A stretch of DNA of 7,849 bases. It comes from Pseudomonadota bacterium. GTDB taxonomy: Bacteria; Pseudomonadota; Alphaproteobacteria; JAKJEU01. The number at the start of each line of letters is the position of its first letter. The first letter of the stretch is position 1. Below the pieces are notes generated by a model. That model did no database searches. It saw only the letters and a list, made by a program, of their open reading frames with translations, and was not told the origin of the DNA. A program made the position numbers and the translations under genes. This document shows, in pieces, positions 1 to 5,191 of this stretch. The stretch lies in contig JAKJEU010000065.1 in assembly GCA_022705265.1 (NCBI GenBank), positions 1 through 7,849 on the forward strand. Direction: 5' to 3'.

Positions 1-1741
1 AGACGGTGCAATAACAAAAGAAGAAGCAGAATTAGCGGTAAACGAGCCAATCGTGGTTAATCGCCCGCAAACTAGTACAATTAAAGAAGCAGGATATTTT
101 GCCGAAGAAGTAAGAAGAGAAATTATTTCAAGTTATGGAGATAGTTCAATTTATGAAGGCGGGCTTGCGGTAAGAACTTCTGTGGACCCAAGAACACAAG
201 GTTATGCGGTTGATGCTTTAAAAGGCGGGCTTTTAAATTATGACAGAAGACATGGTTACAGAGGCCCTTTGCAAAACATTGAATTTAAAGATAACGAATT
301 TAAAGAGCTTTTGGAAAAGGTTGAAATTCCAAGCTATGCCGTTGATACATGGGAAAAGGCGGTTGTTTTATCGGTTAATGAGGCTGATGTTGATATTGGC
401 TTTATAAGTGATAAAGTTGGCAAAATTCCTTTGGAAGAACTTAAATGGGCAAGAAGTGTTGAACCAAGGCAAACTTTGGGTCCTGTAATCAAAAAACCAT
501 CACAAGTTTTGAAAAAAGGTGATGTGATTTTGGTTGAGGAAGTTAAAATCGGAGAAAAAAGGAAAAAATATCCTGAAAATACATATGCATTAAGACAAAT
601 TCCTGATGTTGATGGAGCTTTGGTTGTTATGGATCCGCATACGGGAAGAGTTTTGGCTATGGTTGGTGGTTTTTCATATAAAAGGTCGGAATTTAACCGT
701 GCAACCCAAGCAAAAAGACAACCGGGTTCTTCCTTTAAACCATTTGTTTATTTGGCGGCACTTGAACAAGGGTTTACACCATCAAGTATTATTCTTGATG
801 CTCCTTTTGCTCTTGACCAAGGACCTGGGCTTGGAAAATGGCGACCACAAAATTACAGCACGAATTTTTATGGACCTACGACTTTAAGAATTGGGTTGGA
901 AAAATCACGAAATTTAATGACTGTAAGGCTTGCAAATCATAAGGATGTCGGAATTCAATTGGTTGTCGAATATGCAAGAAAGTTTGGAATATCTGATAAT
1001 CTTCCTCCTGTTTTATCTATGTCTTTGGGGGCTGGTGAAACAACGCTTTTAAGGCTTGCTTCGGCTTATTCTATGCTGGTTAATGGGGGCAAGAAAATTA
1101 CTCCAACTTTGGTGGATAGGATTCAAGACAGAAATGGTAAAACAATTTATCGCCATGATGAAAGAACTTGTGAAGATTGTTATGTGCCTTATCATAAGGG
1201 GGATTTGCCTCCAAGATTACCAGATTTAAGGGAGCAAGTCGTAAATCCGATGAGTGCTTACCAAATCGTAAGTATGTTAAGCGGAGTTATAGATAATGGT
1301 ACAGGTATACTTGCAAAAATAAGAGGAAGGCAGTTAGCGGGAAAAACAGGAACTACCGATGGAAATTATGATGGTTGGTTCATTGGGTTTTCACCTGATG
1401 TTGTCGTGGGTGTTTTTGTTGGTTTTGATGTTCCAAGAACTTTGGGTTCAAGAGATACGGGCGGTGTTGTTGCGGCTCCGATATTCAGAGATTTTATGTA
1501 TAGCTATCTTAAAAACAAACCTTCAACACCTTTCCGTGTTCCATCTGGGATTAAATTCATAAGAGTAAATCATAAAACGGGATTACCTGCTAAGGTTGTT
1601 GACGAAGATGTTATTTTAGAGGCTTTTAAACCTGAGGATAATTTTTCTAATTCAAAAAATATTGACAGCGATGGAGAAGAAAGTAATCTTATCAATAATC
1701 AAGTCGAAGATAATGTCCCAGATGTCGGAGGAATATATTAA
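1..1741 (+). CDS. mrcA: Penicillin-binding protein 1A, C-terminal part (5' end outside window)
   Basis: Class A PBP that polymerises and crosslinks peptidoglycan at the periplasmic face of the inner membrane. The frame is open to the left edge (first full codon at position 2), so the GTG at 53 is not the start; 579 residues are visible. The membrane anchor and nearly all of the GT51 transglycosylase domain lie outside; the first ~20 residues look like its end. An OB-like insert region follows, ending near the TLGPVIKKP and KKGDVILVEEV stretches. The transpeptidase has all three motifs: SSFK at 728-739 (nucleophile is the first Ser, after RQPG), SRN at 905-913 and KTGTT from 1343. A CxxC (1169-1180) sits in a loop before the KTG. 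The tail is acidic and probably disordered. TAA at 1739-1741 overlaps the prfB ATG. The PBP1A-prfB order is a familiar alphaproteobacterial arrangement. The symbol follows family usage; the order of domains is family knowledge. Confidence 0.93.
   Translation, partial: DGAITKEEAELAVNEPIVVNRPQTSTIKEAGYFAEEVRREIISSYGDSSIYEGGLAVRTSVDPRTQGYAVDALKGGLLNYDRRHGYRGPLQNIEFKDNEFKELLEKVEIPSYAVDTWEKAVVLSVNEADVDIGFISDKVGKIPLEELKWARSVEPRQTLGPVIKKPSQVLKKGDVILVEEVKIGEKRKKYPENTYALRQIPDVDGALVVMDPHTGRVLAMVGGFSYKRSEFNRATQAKRQPGSSFKPFVYLAALEQGFTPSSIILDAPFALDQGPGLGKWRPQNYSTNFYGPTTLRIGLEKSRNLMTVRLANHKDVGIQLVVEYARKFGISDNLPPVLSMSLGAGETTLLRLASAYSMLVNGGKKITPTLVDRIQDRNGKTIYRHDERTCEDCYVPYHKGDLPPRLPDLREQVVNPMSAYQIVSMLSGVIDNGTGILAKIRGRQLAGKTGTTDGNYDGWFIGFSPDVVVGVFVGFDVPRTLGSRDTGGVVAAPIFRDFMYSYLKNKPSTPFRVPSGIKFIRVNHKTGLPAKVVDEDVILEAFKPEDNFSNSKNIDSDGEESNLINNQVEDNVPDVGGIY
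1727..1731 (+). promoter_or_regulatory. Ribosome binding site of prfB
   Basis: A perfect GGAGG lies inside the last codons of the PBP1A gene, 9 bases before the ATG at 1741. It supports ATG 1741 as the prfB start rather than the out-of-frame ATG at 1763. With the overlapping TAATG junction it suggests translational coupling. Confidence 0.85.
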
Positions 1742-2836
1742 TGGATGCTGAAATTTTAAAAATTGTTGAATCAATCAAAGGCTCAATTTCTACTTTACGG
1801 AGGAGTCTTTGACTTTGATAATGCGGTTGATAAATTAAGCGAGCTTGAAAGCCTTGTTCACGACCCTAATCTTTGGAATGATGCGGAAAGGGCAAAGAAA
1901 ATAATGTCCGAAAAATCTTATCTTGAAGATTCAATTGGCTTTATTAAAAAGTTGGAAAGAGATTTAGAGGATATTATAGAGTTTATAAAGCTTGGCGAAG
2001 AAGAAGACGATGAAGCGACTGTAACCGAGGCGGCAAAAGAGCTTAAATCCATAAAAGAAGGCATAAAGGAAAAAGAGCTTGAAGCCTTGTTAAATGGTGA
2101 GGCGGACAAAAATGATTGCTTTATCGAAATTCATCCAGGGGCAGGCGGTACAGAAAGTTGCGATTGGGCGGAAATGCTTTATCGTATGTATGTTAAATGG
2201 GCGGAAAGAAGAAAATACGAAACCGAAAGTATCGAAGAACAGTCAGGAGATGAAGCTGGGATTAAAAGTGCGACCATAAAAATAAAGGGCATTAATGCTT
2301 ATGGTTGGTTAAAAGGCGAAAGCGGAGTTCACAGACTTGTTCGTATTTCTCCATTTGACAGCAATGGGCGAAGGCATACTTCTTTTGCCTCGATTTGGGT
2401 TTATCCTGTAATTGATGACAGAATTAATATCGAAATAAATGAAAAAGATTGCCGAATCGATACTTACCGTGCTTCTGGGGCTGGTGGTCAGCATATTAAT
2501 AAAACGGACAGTGCGGTTCGTATTACTCATATTCCAACGGGAATCGTGGTACAATCCCAAAACCAAAGGTCTCAATTTAAAAACAAAGACGAGGCTTGGG
2601 CGATGTTGAAATCTAAACTTTATGAATTAGAGCTTAAAAAACGCGAAGAAAAAGCAAACGAAGTTGAAGCAAGTAAAAGTGATATAAATTTTGGACATCA
2701 AATAAGGTCTTATGTTTTATATCCTTACCAACTTGTAAAGGATTTGAGAACCGAAGAAAGTACTTCGGATGCTGATGGAGTTTTGGACGGTAAAATCGAC
2801 GCCTTTTTATCGGCCTTTTTGCTTAATAAAGTTTAA
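1741..2836 (+). CDS. prfB: Peptide chain release factor 2, with programmed +1 frameshift (join 1741..1809, 1811..2836)
   Basis: RF2 recognises UAA and UGA in the ribosomal A site and triggers hydrolysis of peptidyl-tRNA. Translation from ATG 1741 gives 23 codons ending in ...LRRSL, then in-frame TGA at 1810-1812. Skipping one base (T1810) continues with GAC at 1811 as DFDNAVDKL... to TAA at 2834-2836, giving 364 residues, close to the 365 of E. coli RF2. The order is an N-terminal helical domain (about 1-105), then the stop-codon recognition domain with the RF2 signature SPF (residues 203-205, nt 2348-2356), then the peptidyl-transferase loop GGQ (residues 248-250, nt 2483-2491) within RASGAGGQHINK. 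The residue four before GGQ is Ala, as in most RF2s. The long frame alone could be misread as starting at ATG 1763, but its first 16 residues are out of frame and do not resemble RF2. Expression should be autoregulated: low RF2 favours the shift. The gene converges on the minus-strand redox gene without a clear terminator. Confidence 0.96.
1799..1813 (+). promoter_or_regulatory. prfB programmed +1 frameshift signal
   Basis: The sequence is GGAGG AGT CTT TGA C. GGAGG (1799-1803) acts as an internal Shine-Dalgarno element three bases before the slippery CTT (1807-1809), which is followed by TGA (1810-1812) and C. Spacing and the CTT-TGA-C core match the classical E. coli prfB site. The Leu tRNA on CTT re-pairs on TTT in the +1 frame and decoding resumes at GAC (1811). 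Slow termination at TGAC when RF2 is scarce gives negative feedback. All elements are directly visible; the mechanism is established for the family. Confidence 0.95.
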
Positions 2837-3579
2837 ATTTTTAAAATTGGGTTTTTATATCTTGGCTTGTGTTCAGTTTTTTTTTTGTAATTTATCGCTT
2901 TAAAAGGGCATAAATTTATGCAAGCCGAACAATATGAACAATTATTTTTAAAAATTGGATATCCTTCTTTGTCGTAATCAATGTTAAGATTTGGGCAATT
3001 TTTTTTGCAAATTCCACATTTAACGCATCGTTCTTTTACGACATAAAATTTTTTGGAAATATCAGGCTTTGCAAGCTTGTCAAAAATAAATTTTCCGATA
3101 TAAGAAAGTAAGTCTGAAAAAATGTTTTTTTTATAATCTGATTTTTCTTTGTTATTAATTTTTTCTTTTATTTTTTCAATTTCGATATAAGCATTTTCTA
3201 AAACTTCTTTTGCTTCTTCCTCGGTTGAAACACGAGTTAAAAACACATCATTTGAAGGCATTATCAAATCAAAATAAGCATCAAGTTTTTGAAGGGCTTT
3301 ATATATGAAAATCCCAGGACTTCCACATAAACCACCACCATGAGCTATTGTATATACATATTTATCTTTTATTTTATCTTTTATCAAAGAGCAAAATTCC
3401 AAAACCATTTTAGGTGGGGCAAAGGAATAAACCGGAAAAATAATTCCAACGCAATCATCAGATATTTTTATTTCCTTTTTTTCGTTGATTAAGCAAGGAA
3501 TAGAATAAACATTTTTATCCCCAATTTTATCAGCAATATCAACAGAATTTCCAGTCCCAGAAAAATAAAATATTGTCAT
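2833..3579 (-). CDS. EFR1-like protein: flavodoxin-like domain plus 2[4Fe-4S] ferredoxin domain
   Basis: A 248-residue, probably cytoplasmic electron-transfer protein. The N-terminus (MTIFYFSGTGNSVDIA) has the flavodoxin-type phosphate loop SGTGNS after a first beta strand, followed by a flavodoxin-like region to about residue 145 (IIFPVYSFAPP near 46-56). A Lys-rich helical linker leads to two CxxCxxCxxxCP motifs: Cys 185, 188, 191, 195 and Cys 214, 217, 220, 224, expected to bind two 4Fe-4S clusters. The domain order and length fit the EFR1 ferredoxin family, common in Clostridia, Bacteroidetes and other anaerobes; the physiological partner is unknown. AAGGA (minus strand, 3592-3588) lies 8 bases before the ATG and supports the start. 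The gene is Lys/Ile-rich and visibly more AT-rich than neighbouring genes (7 G+C in the 60 bases 3121-3180), and it runs opposite to them. Lateral acquisition is plausible but unproven. Its stop codon overlaps that of prfB by 4 bases. Confidence 0.85.
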   Translation of the reverse strand: MTIFYFSGTGNSVDIADKIGDKNVYSIPCLINEKKEIKISDDCVGIIFPVYSFAPPKMVLEFCSLIKDKIKDKYVYTIAHGGGLCGSPGIFIYKALQKLDAYFDLIMPSNDVFLTRVSTEEEAKEVLENAYIEIEKIKEKINNKEKSDYKKNIFSDLLSYIGKFIFDKLAKPDISKKFYVVKERCVKCGICKKNCPNLNIDYDKEGYPIFKNNCSYCSACINLCPFKAINYKKKTEHKPRYKNPILKI

Positions 3580-3587
3580 TTATGGTT

Positions 3588-3592
3588 TCCTT
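3588..3592 (-). promoter_or_regulatory. Ribosome binding site of the EFR1-like gene
   Basis: The minus strand reads AAGGA here, 8 bases upstream of the ATG whose first base is 3579. No other start codon near it has a comparable site, so it fixes the start. Confidence 0.7.
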
Positions 3593-3607
3593 AAATAATT
3601 TGTCAAT

Positions 3608-3613
3608 ATTATA
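3608..3613 (-). promoter_or_regulatory. Possible -10 element for the EFR1-like gene
   Basis: The minus strand reads TATAAT, about 30 bases before the start codon, which would give a leader of roughly 20 bases containing the AAGGA site. No convincing -35 hexamer sits 16-18 bases further upstream (the minus strand reads GTTCCC there), and such hexamers arise easily in AT-rich DNA. Confidence 0.3.
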
Positions 3614-3809
3614 CTATATTATTTCGTGCAGGGAACCTTTTTTTTATAAAAATTTAAAACTTAATGAAAATGTAATTTTTTTTAATAAAAATATGTGATA
3701 CAATCTATAAAAATGGCTTTGTTGTTTTTTGAATATTGTACTAAATATAAGATAAAATATTATATATTCTATTTTTTTTATATTTTTCTTTTTTATTAAA
3801 AAAATAGTG

Positions 3810-3815
3810 TACAAT
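3810..3815 (+). promoter_or_regulatory. Possible -10 element for the cold shock gene
   Basis: TACAAT occurs in the context GTGTACAAT, and a near copy GTGATACAAT occurs at 3695-3704. Either could be a -10 element, with only T-rich sequence at the -35 position. Use of the proximal one would give a leader of about 90 bases, in line with the long leaders typical of cold shock genes. The call rests on a hexamer alone. Confidence 0.25.
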
Positions 3816-3835
3816 GTTCGTATTAAGTATAAGGC

Positions 3836-3855
3836 CCTTGAATTTATTTTTAAGG
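3836..3855 (+). promoter_or_regulatory. Possible stem-loop in the leader of the cold shock gene
   Basis: CCTTGAA (3836-3842) can pair with TTTAAGG (3849-3855): 7 bp including one G-U pair, with a 6-base loop. A weaker hairpin follows, GATAAC (3865-3870) with GTATC (3876-3880), trailed by six Ts (3882-3887). Such structures could support thermal or attenuation control, but the stems are short and could arise by chance. Confidence 0.25.
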
Positions 3856-3912
3856 TTGCTTTATGATAACGGAAAGTATCGTTTTTTAGGATTAACAAAT
3901 TTAGAGTATATT

Positions 3913-4386
3913 ATGGATATTTTTGATATAAGCGATGATAAAATCATAAAAGATCAAGAGGCAGTAGTGAAGTGGTTCAATCCTGTTAAAGGTTTTGGTT
4001 TTGTTGAAATAGAAGGTTATAAAAATGATGCTTTTTTGCATATCTCAGTTTTATCAAAAACGGGGCATAATTCGTTATATCCTGCGACAAAGATAAAGTG
4101 TAATATTGTTGAAAGTGACAGAGGTGTTTTAGTTGTCAATGTCAATGAGATAATTATTGTTGACGATACAATGAAAAATGAAGAGGTTGAGGGAATTATA
4201 AAATTCTTTAATTACTCAAAAGGATTCGGTTTTGTGACTCCAATTTCTGGTGGTGAGGATATATATTTAGGCCGAATAACTTTAAAGCTTGCGGGCATTA
4301 AACAAGTTTTACCTGGACAAAAGGTTAAGGTAAAAACCTATATTGGTTCAAAAGGTGCAACTGCTGAAAGTATTTCTTTGATTTAA
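3913..4386 (+). CDS. Double cold-shock-domain protein
   Basis: A predicted cytoplasmic single-stranded nucleic-acid-binding protein of 157 residues with two OB-fold cold shock domains, the two-domain layout known from alphaproteobacteria. Domain 1 (about 16-82) begins EAVVKWFNPVKGFGFVEI, with RNP1 at 26-32 (KGFGFVE) and an RNP2-like AFLHISV at 40-46. Domain 2 (about 91-156) begins VEGIIKFFNYSKGFGFVTP, with RNP1 at 103-108, but its RNP2 reads DIYLGRITL: the His of the first copy is Gly (residue 120), so binding by this face may be weaker. The ATG at 3913 is chosen because homology begins just after it; the same frame is open to an ATG at 3814, which would add 33 hydrophobic, non-CSD residues. 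The ribosome binding site is weak (AGAG, 3903-3906). It probably acts as an RNA chaperone. Transcription may be separate from the downstream cluster, 74 bases away. Confidence 0.9.
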   Translation: MDIFDISDDKIIKDQEAVVKWFNPVKGFGFVEIEGYKNDAFLHISVLSKTGHNSLYPATKIKCNIVESDRGVLVVNVNEIIIVDDTMKNEEVEGIIKFFNYSKGFGFVTPISGGEDIYLGRITLKLAGIKQVLPGQKVKVKTYIGSKGATAESISLI

Positions 4387-4443
4387 TATAAAAAATATTG
4401 TAAATTATTTTCATGTTACTCTGTGTGTGTTGTTTTTTAAGGG

Positions 4444-4449
4444 TATAAT
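4444..4449 (+). promoter_or_regulatory. Possible -10 element for the sspB-RHH-alaS cluster
   Basis: A consensus TATAAT lies 11 bases before the sspB ATG (4461) in the only gap upstream of the cluster. Transcription from it would start about 5 bases before the ATG, giving an almost leaderless mRNA, in keeping with the weak ribosome binding site GGGA (4451-4454). The -35 position (about 4421-4426) reads CTGTGT, a poor match. The alternative is read-through from the cold shock gene, after which no terminator is visible. Confidence 0.3.
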
Positions 4450-4460
4450 TGGGATAGCTT

Positions 4461-4946
4461 ATGATAAAATATGATGAAATAATAAAAACTTCTCTTTTAG
4501 AAGTAGTTAGAGAATCATTAAGACTAACTGCAAAAAATGGTCTTCCTGTTGAAGGCAACCATTTTTATATCTCTTTTGCAACAGACAAGAGTGGCGTCAT
4601 TATTCCTGCCTTTTTAAAAGAAAAATATCCAAAAGAAATGACTATTGTTCTTCAAAATAGTTTTTCTAATTTAAAGGTTGAGGAAGGGTCGTTGGATTCT
4701 ACTTGTTTTTCAGTGGATTTAAAGTTTTCAGGCATTGTTAGTACCGTCAAAGTTCCGTTTAAAGCCATAAAATCTTTTTATGATCCTTTTGCAAATTTTG
4801 CTTTGCAATTTGATTTTAAACTTACATCGAACAAGGACGAGACTGAACCTAATGAGCCTAAAACATCGAATGAATCTCCAAAAAAACAAGAAGAAAACGC
4901 GTCTAATGGAAAAATAATTGACTTTAACTCATTTAAAAAGAAGTAG
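4461..4946 (+). CDS. sspB: SspB family ClpXP adaptor, alphaproteobacterial type
   Basis: SspB binds ssrA-tagged proteins released from stalled ribosomes and tethers them to ClpX for degradation by ClpXP. The 161-residue product has an SspB fold at about 1-119, with the family-typical stretches LPVEGNHFYISF (28-39), LKEKYPKEMTIVLQ (52-65), VPFKAIKSFYDPF (98-110) and NFALQFDF (112-119). A charged, Asn/Glu/Lys-rich flexible linker follows (about 120-148). The tail NGKIIDFNSFKKK (149-161) resembles the C-terminal ClpX-binding tail of alphaproteobacterial homologues, which end in a similar VVSLDxFRKK-like sequence. The start at 4461 fits the family N-terminus (IKYDEII). It is the first gene of a compact cluster; the next gene begins 2 bases after its TAG. 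Confidence 0.93.
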   Translation: MIKYDEIIKTSLLEVVRESLRLTAKNGLPVEGNHFYISFATDKSGVIIPAFLKEKYPKEMTIVLQNSFSNLKVEEGSLDSTCFSVDLKFSGIVSTVKVPFKAIKSFYDPFANFALQFDFKLTSNKDETEPNEPKTSNESPKKQEENASNGKIIDFNSFKKK

Positions 4947-4948
4947 AC

Positions 4949-5191
4949 ATGTTATCAAAAATAAAAAAACACTCAATTGCTGTTGCAGGACATAAAACCA
5001 GCATAGCTTTAGAAAAAGATTTTTACGATGAACTAAAAAAAATAAGCGAAGAAAAAGGAACTTCATTAAATAATCTTATTACCGAAATTGATAAGAATAA
5101 AAATAAGAATCTTTCTTCTGCGATAAGACTTTTTGTATTACAAGAACTTAAACAAAGGATATCAAAATATGAAAACCACAGCCCAGGTTAG
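4949..5191 (+). CDS. Ribbon-helix-helix domain protein (RHH_4 type)
   Basis: A small 80-residue protein matching the ribbon-helix-helix family often found beside sspB in alphaproteobacteria. It has a basic N-terminus (KIKKHS), a conserved-looking core VAGHKTSIALEKDFYDELK (12-30) holding the putative DNA-contacting strand (about 15-21) and helix 1, helix 2 near TSLNNLITEID (38-48), a Lys/Asn stretch, and a terminal helix with LSSAIRLFVLQEL (55-67). Such proteins bind DNA as dimers, usually as repressors, but target and role are unknown here and DNA binding is inferred from the fold. The start lies 2 bases after sspB, with only a weak AGAAG (4939-4943), so coupling to sspB translation is likely. 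Its last 23 bases, including TAG, overlap the start of alaS. No toxin gene is adjacent, so an antitoxin role is not supported. Confidence 0.85.
   Translation: MLSKIKKHSIAVAGHKTSIALEKDFYDELKKISEEKGTSLNNLITEIDKNKNKNLSSAIRLFVLQELKQRISKYENHSPG
5154..5159 (+). promoter_or_regulatory. Ribosome binding site of alaS, inside the RHH gene
   Basis: AAAGGA lies 9 bases before ATG 5169. It decides the alaS start: the same frame is open from an upstream ATG at 5133, but that would add 12 residues unlike any AlaRS N-terminus. Confidence 0.75.

Larger units (their letters stand above)
3580..3912. other. Divergent AT-rich intergenic region, no supported gene
   Basis: This 333-base stretch separates the minus-strand redox gene from the plus-strand cold shock gene. 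It is dominated by A and T runs. A short G+C island, CGTGCAGGGAACC (3625-3637), is followed by eight Ts (3638-3645), but its only stem (AGG/CCT) is too short to be a terminator. Open frames here are low-complexity Phe/Ile/Lys/Tyr strings without ribosome binding sites. The right part from about 3814 probably forms the leader of the cold shock gene. Confidence 0.6.

Noticed and set aside
1763..1810. ATG 1763 as the start of prfB
   Set aside because: It has no ribosome binding site, its first residues do not match RF2, and ATG 1741 plus the frameshift gives the family N-terminus and normal length.
2836..2848. AATTTTTAAAATT as a bidirectional terminator between prfB and the redox gene
   Set aside because: It is a pure A/T palindrome with at most a 4-bp stem once a loop is allowed, too weak for an intrinsic terminator.
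3578..3606. Minus-strand TTGACA (3606-3601) as the -35 of the EFR1-like gene
   Set aside because: A 17-base spacer puts the -10 (ATAAAT) on the start codon, so transcription would begin inside the gene.
3713..3799. 28-codon plus-strand frame (MALLFFEY...) as a small membrane protein
   Set aside because: There is no ribosome binding site, and the Tyr/Phe/Ile/Lys composition is what random AT-rich sequence gives.
3644..3898. 84-residue minus-strand open frame in the intergenic region
   Set aside because: It is low-complexity Leu/Ile/Phe/Lys sequence with no recognisable domain, its start end overlaps the probable cold shock leader, and it is readily explained by AT-rich DNA.
3814..3912. ATG 3814 as the start of the cold shock protein
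   Set aside because: The extra 33 residues are hydrophobic and unlike any cold shock domain; the ATG overlaps a possible -10 element.
4386..4400. Inverted repeat AATAT...ATATT after the cold shock gene as a terminator
   Set aside because: The stem is short, all A/T, and not followed by a T-run.
5133..5168. ATG 5133 as the start of alaS
   Set aside because: AAAGGA is well placed for ATG 5169, where AlaRS homology begins; the 12 extra residues are not family-like.
4949..5191. RHH protein as an antitoxin of a toxin-antitoxin pair
   Set aside because: The neighbours are sspB and alaS; no small toxin gene is adjacent, and the family is a known sspB neighbour.
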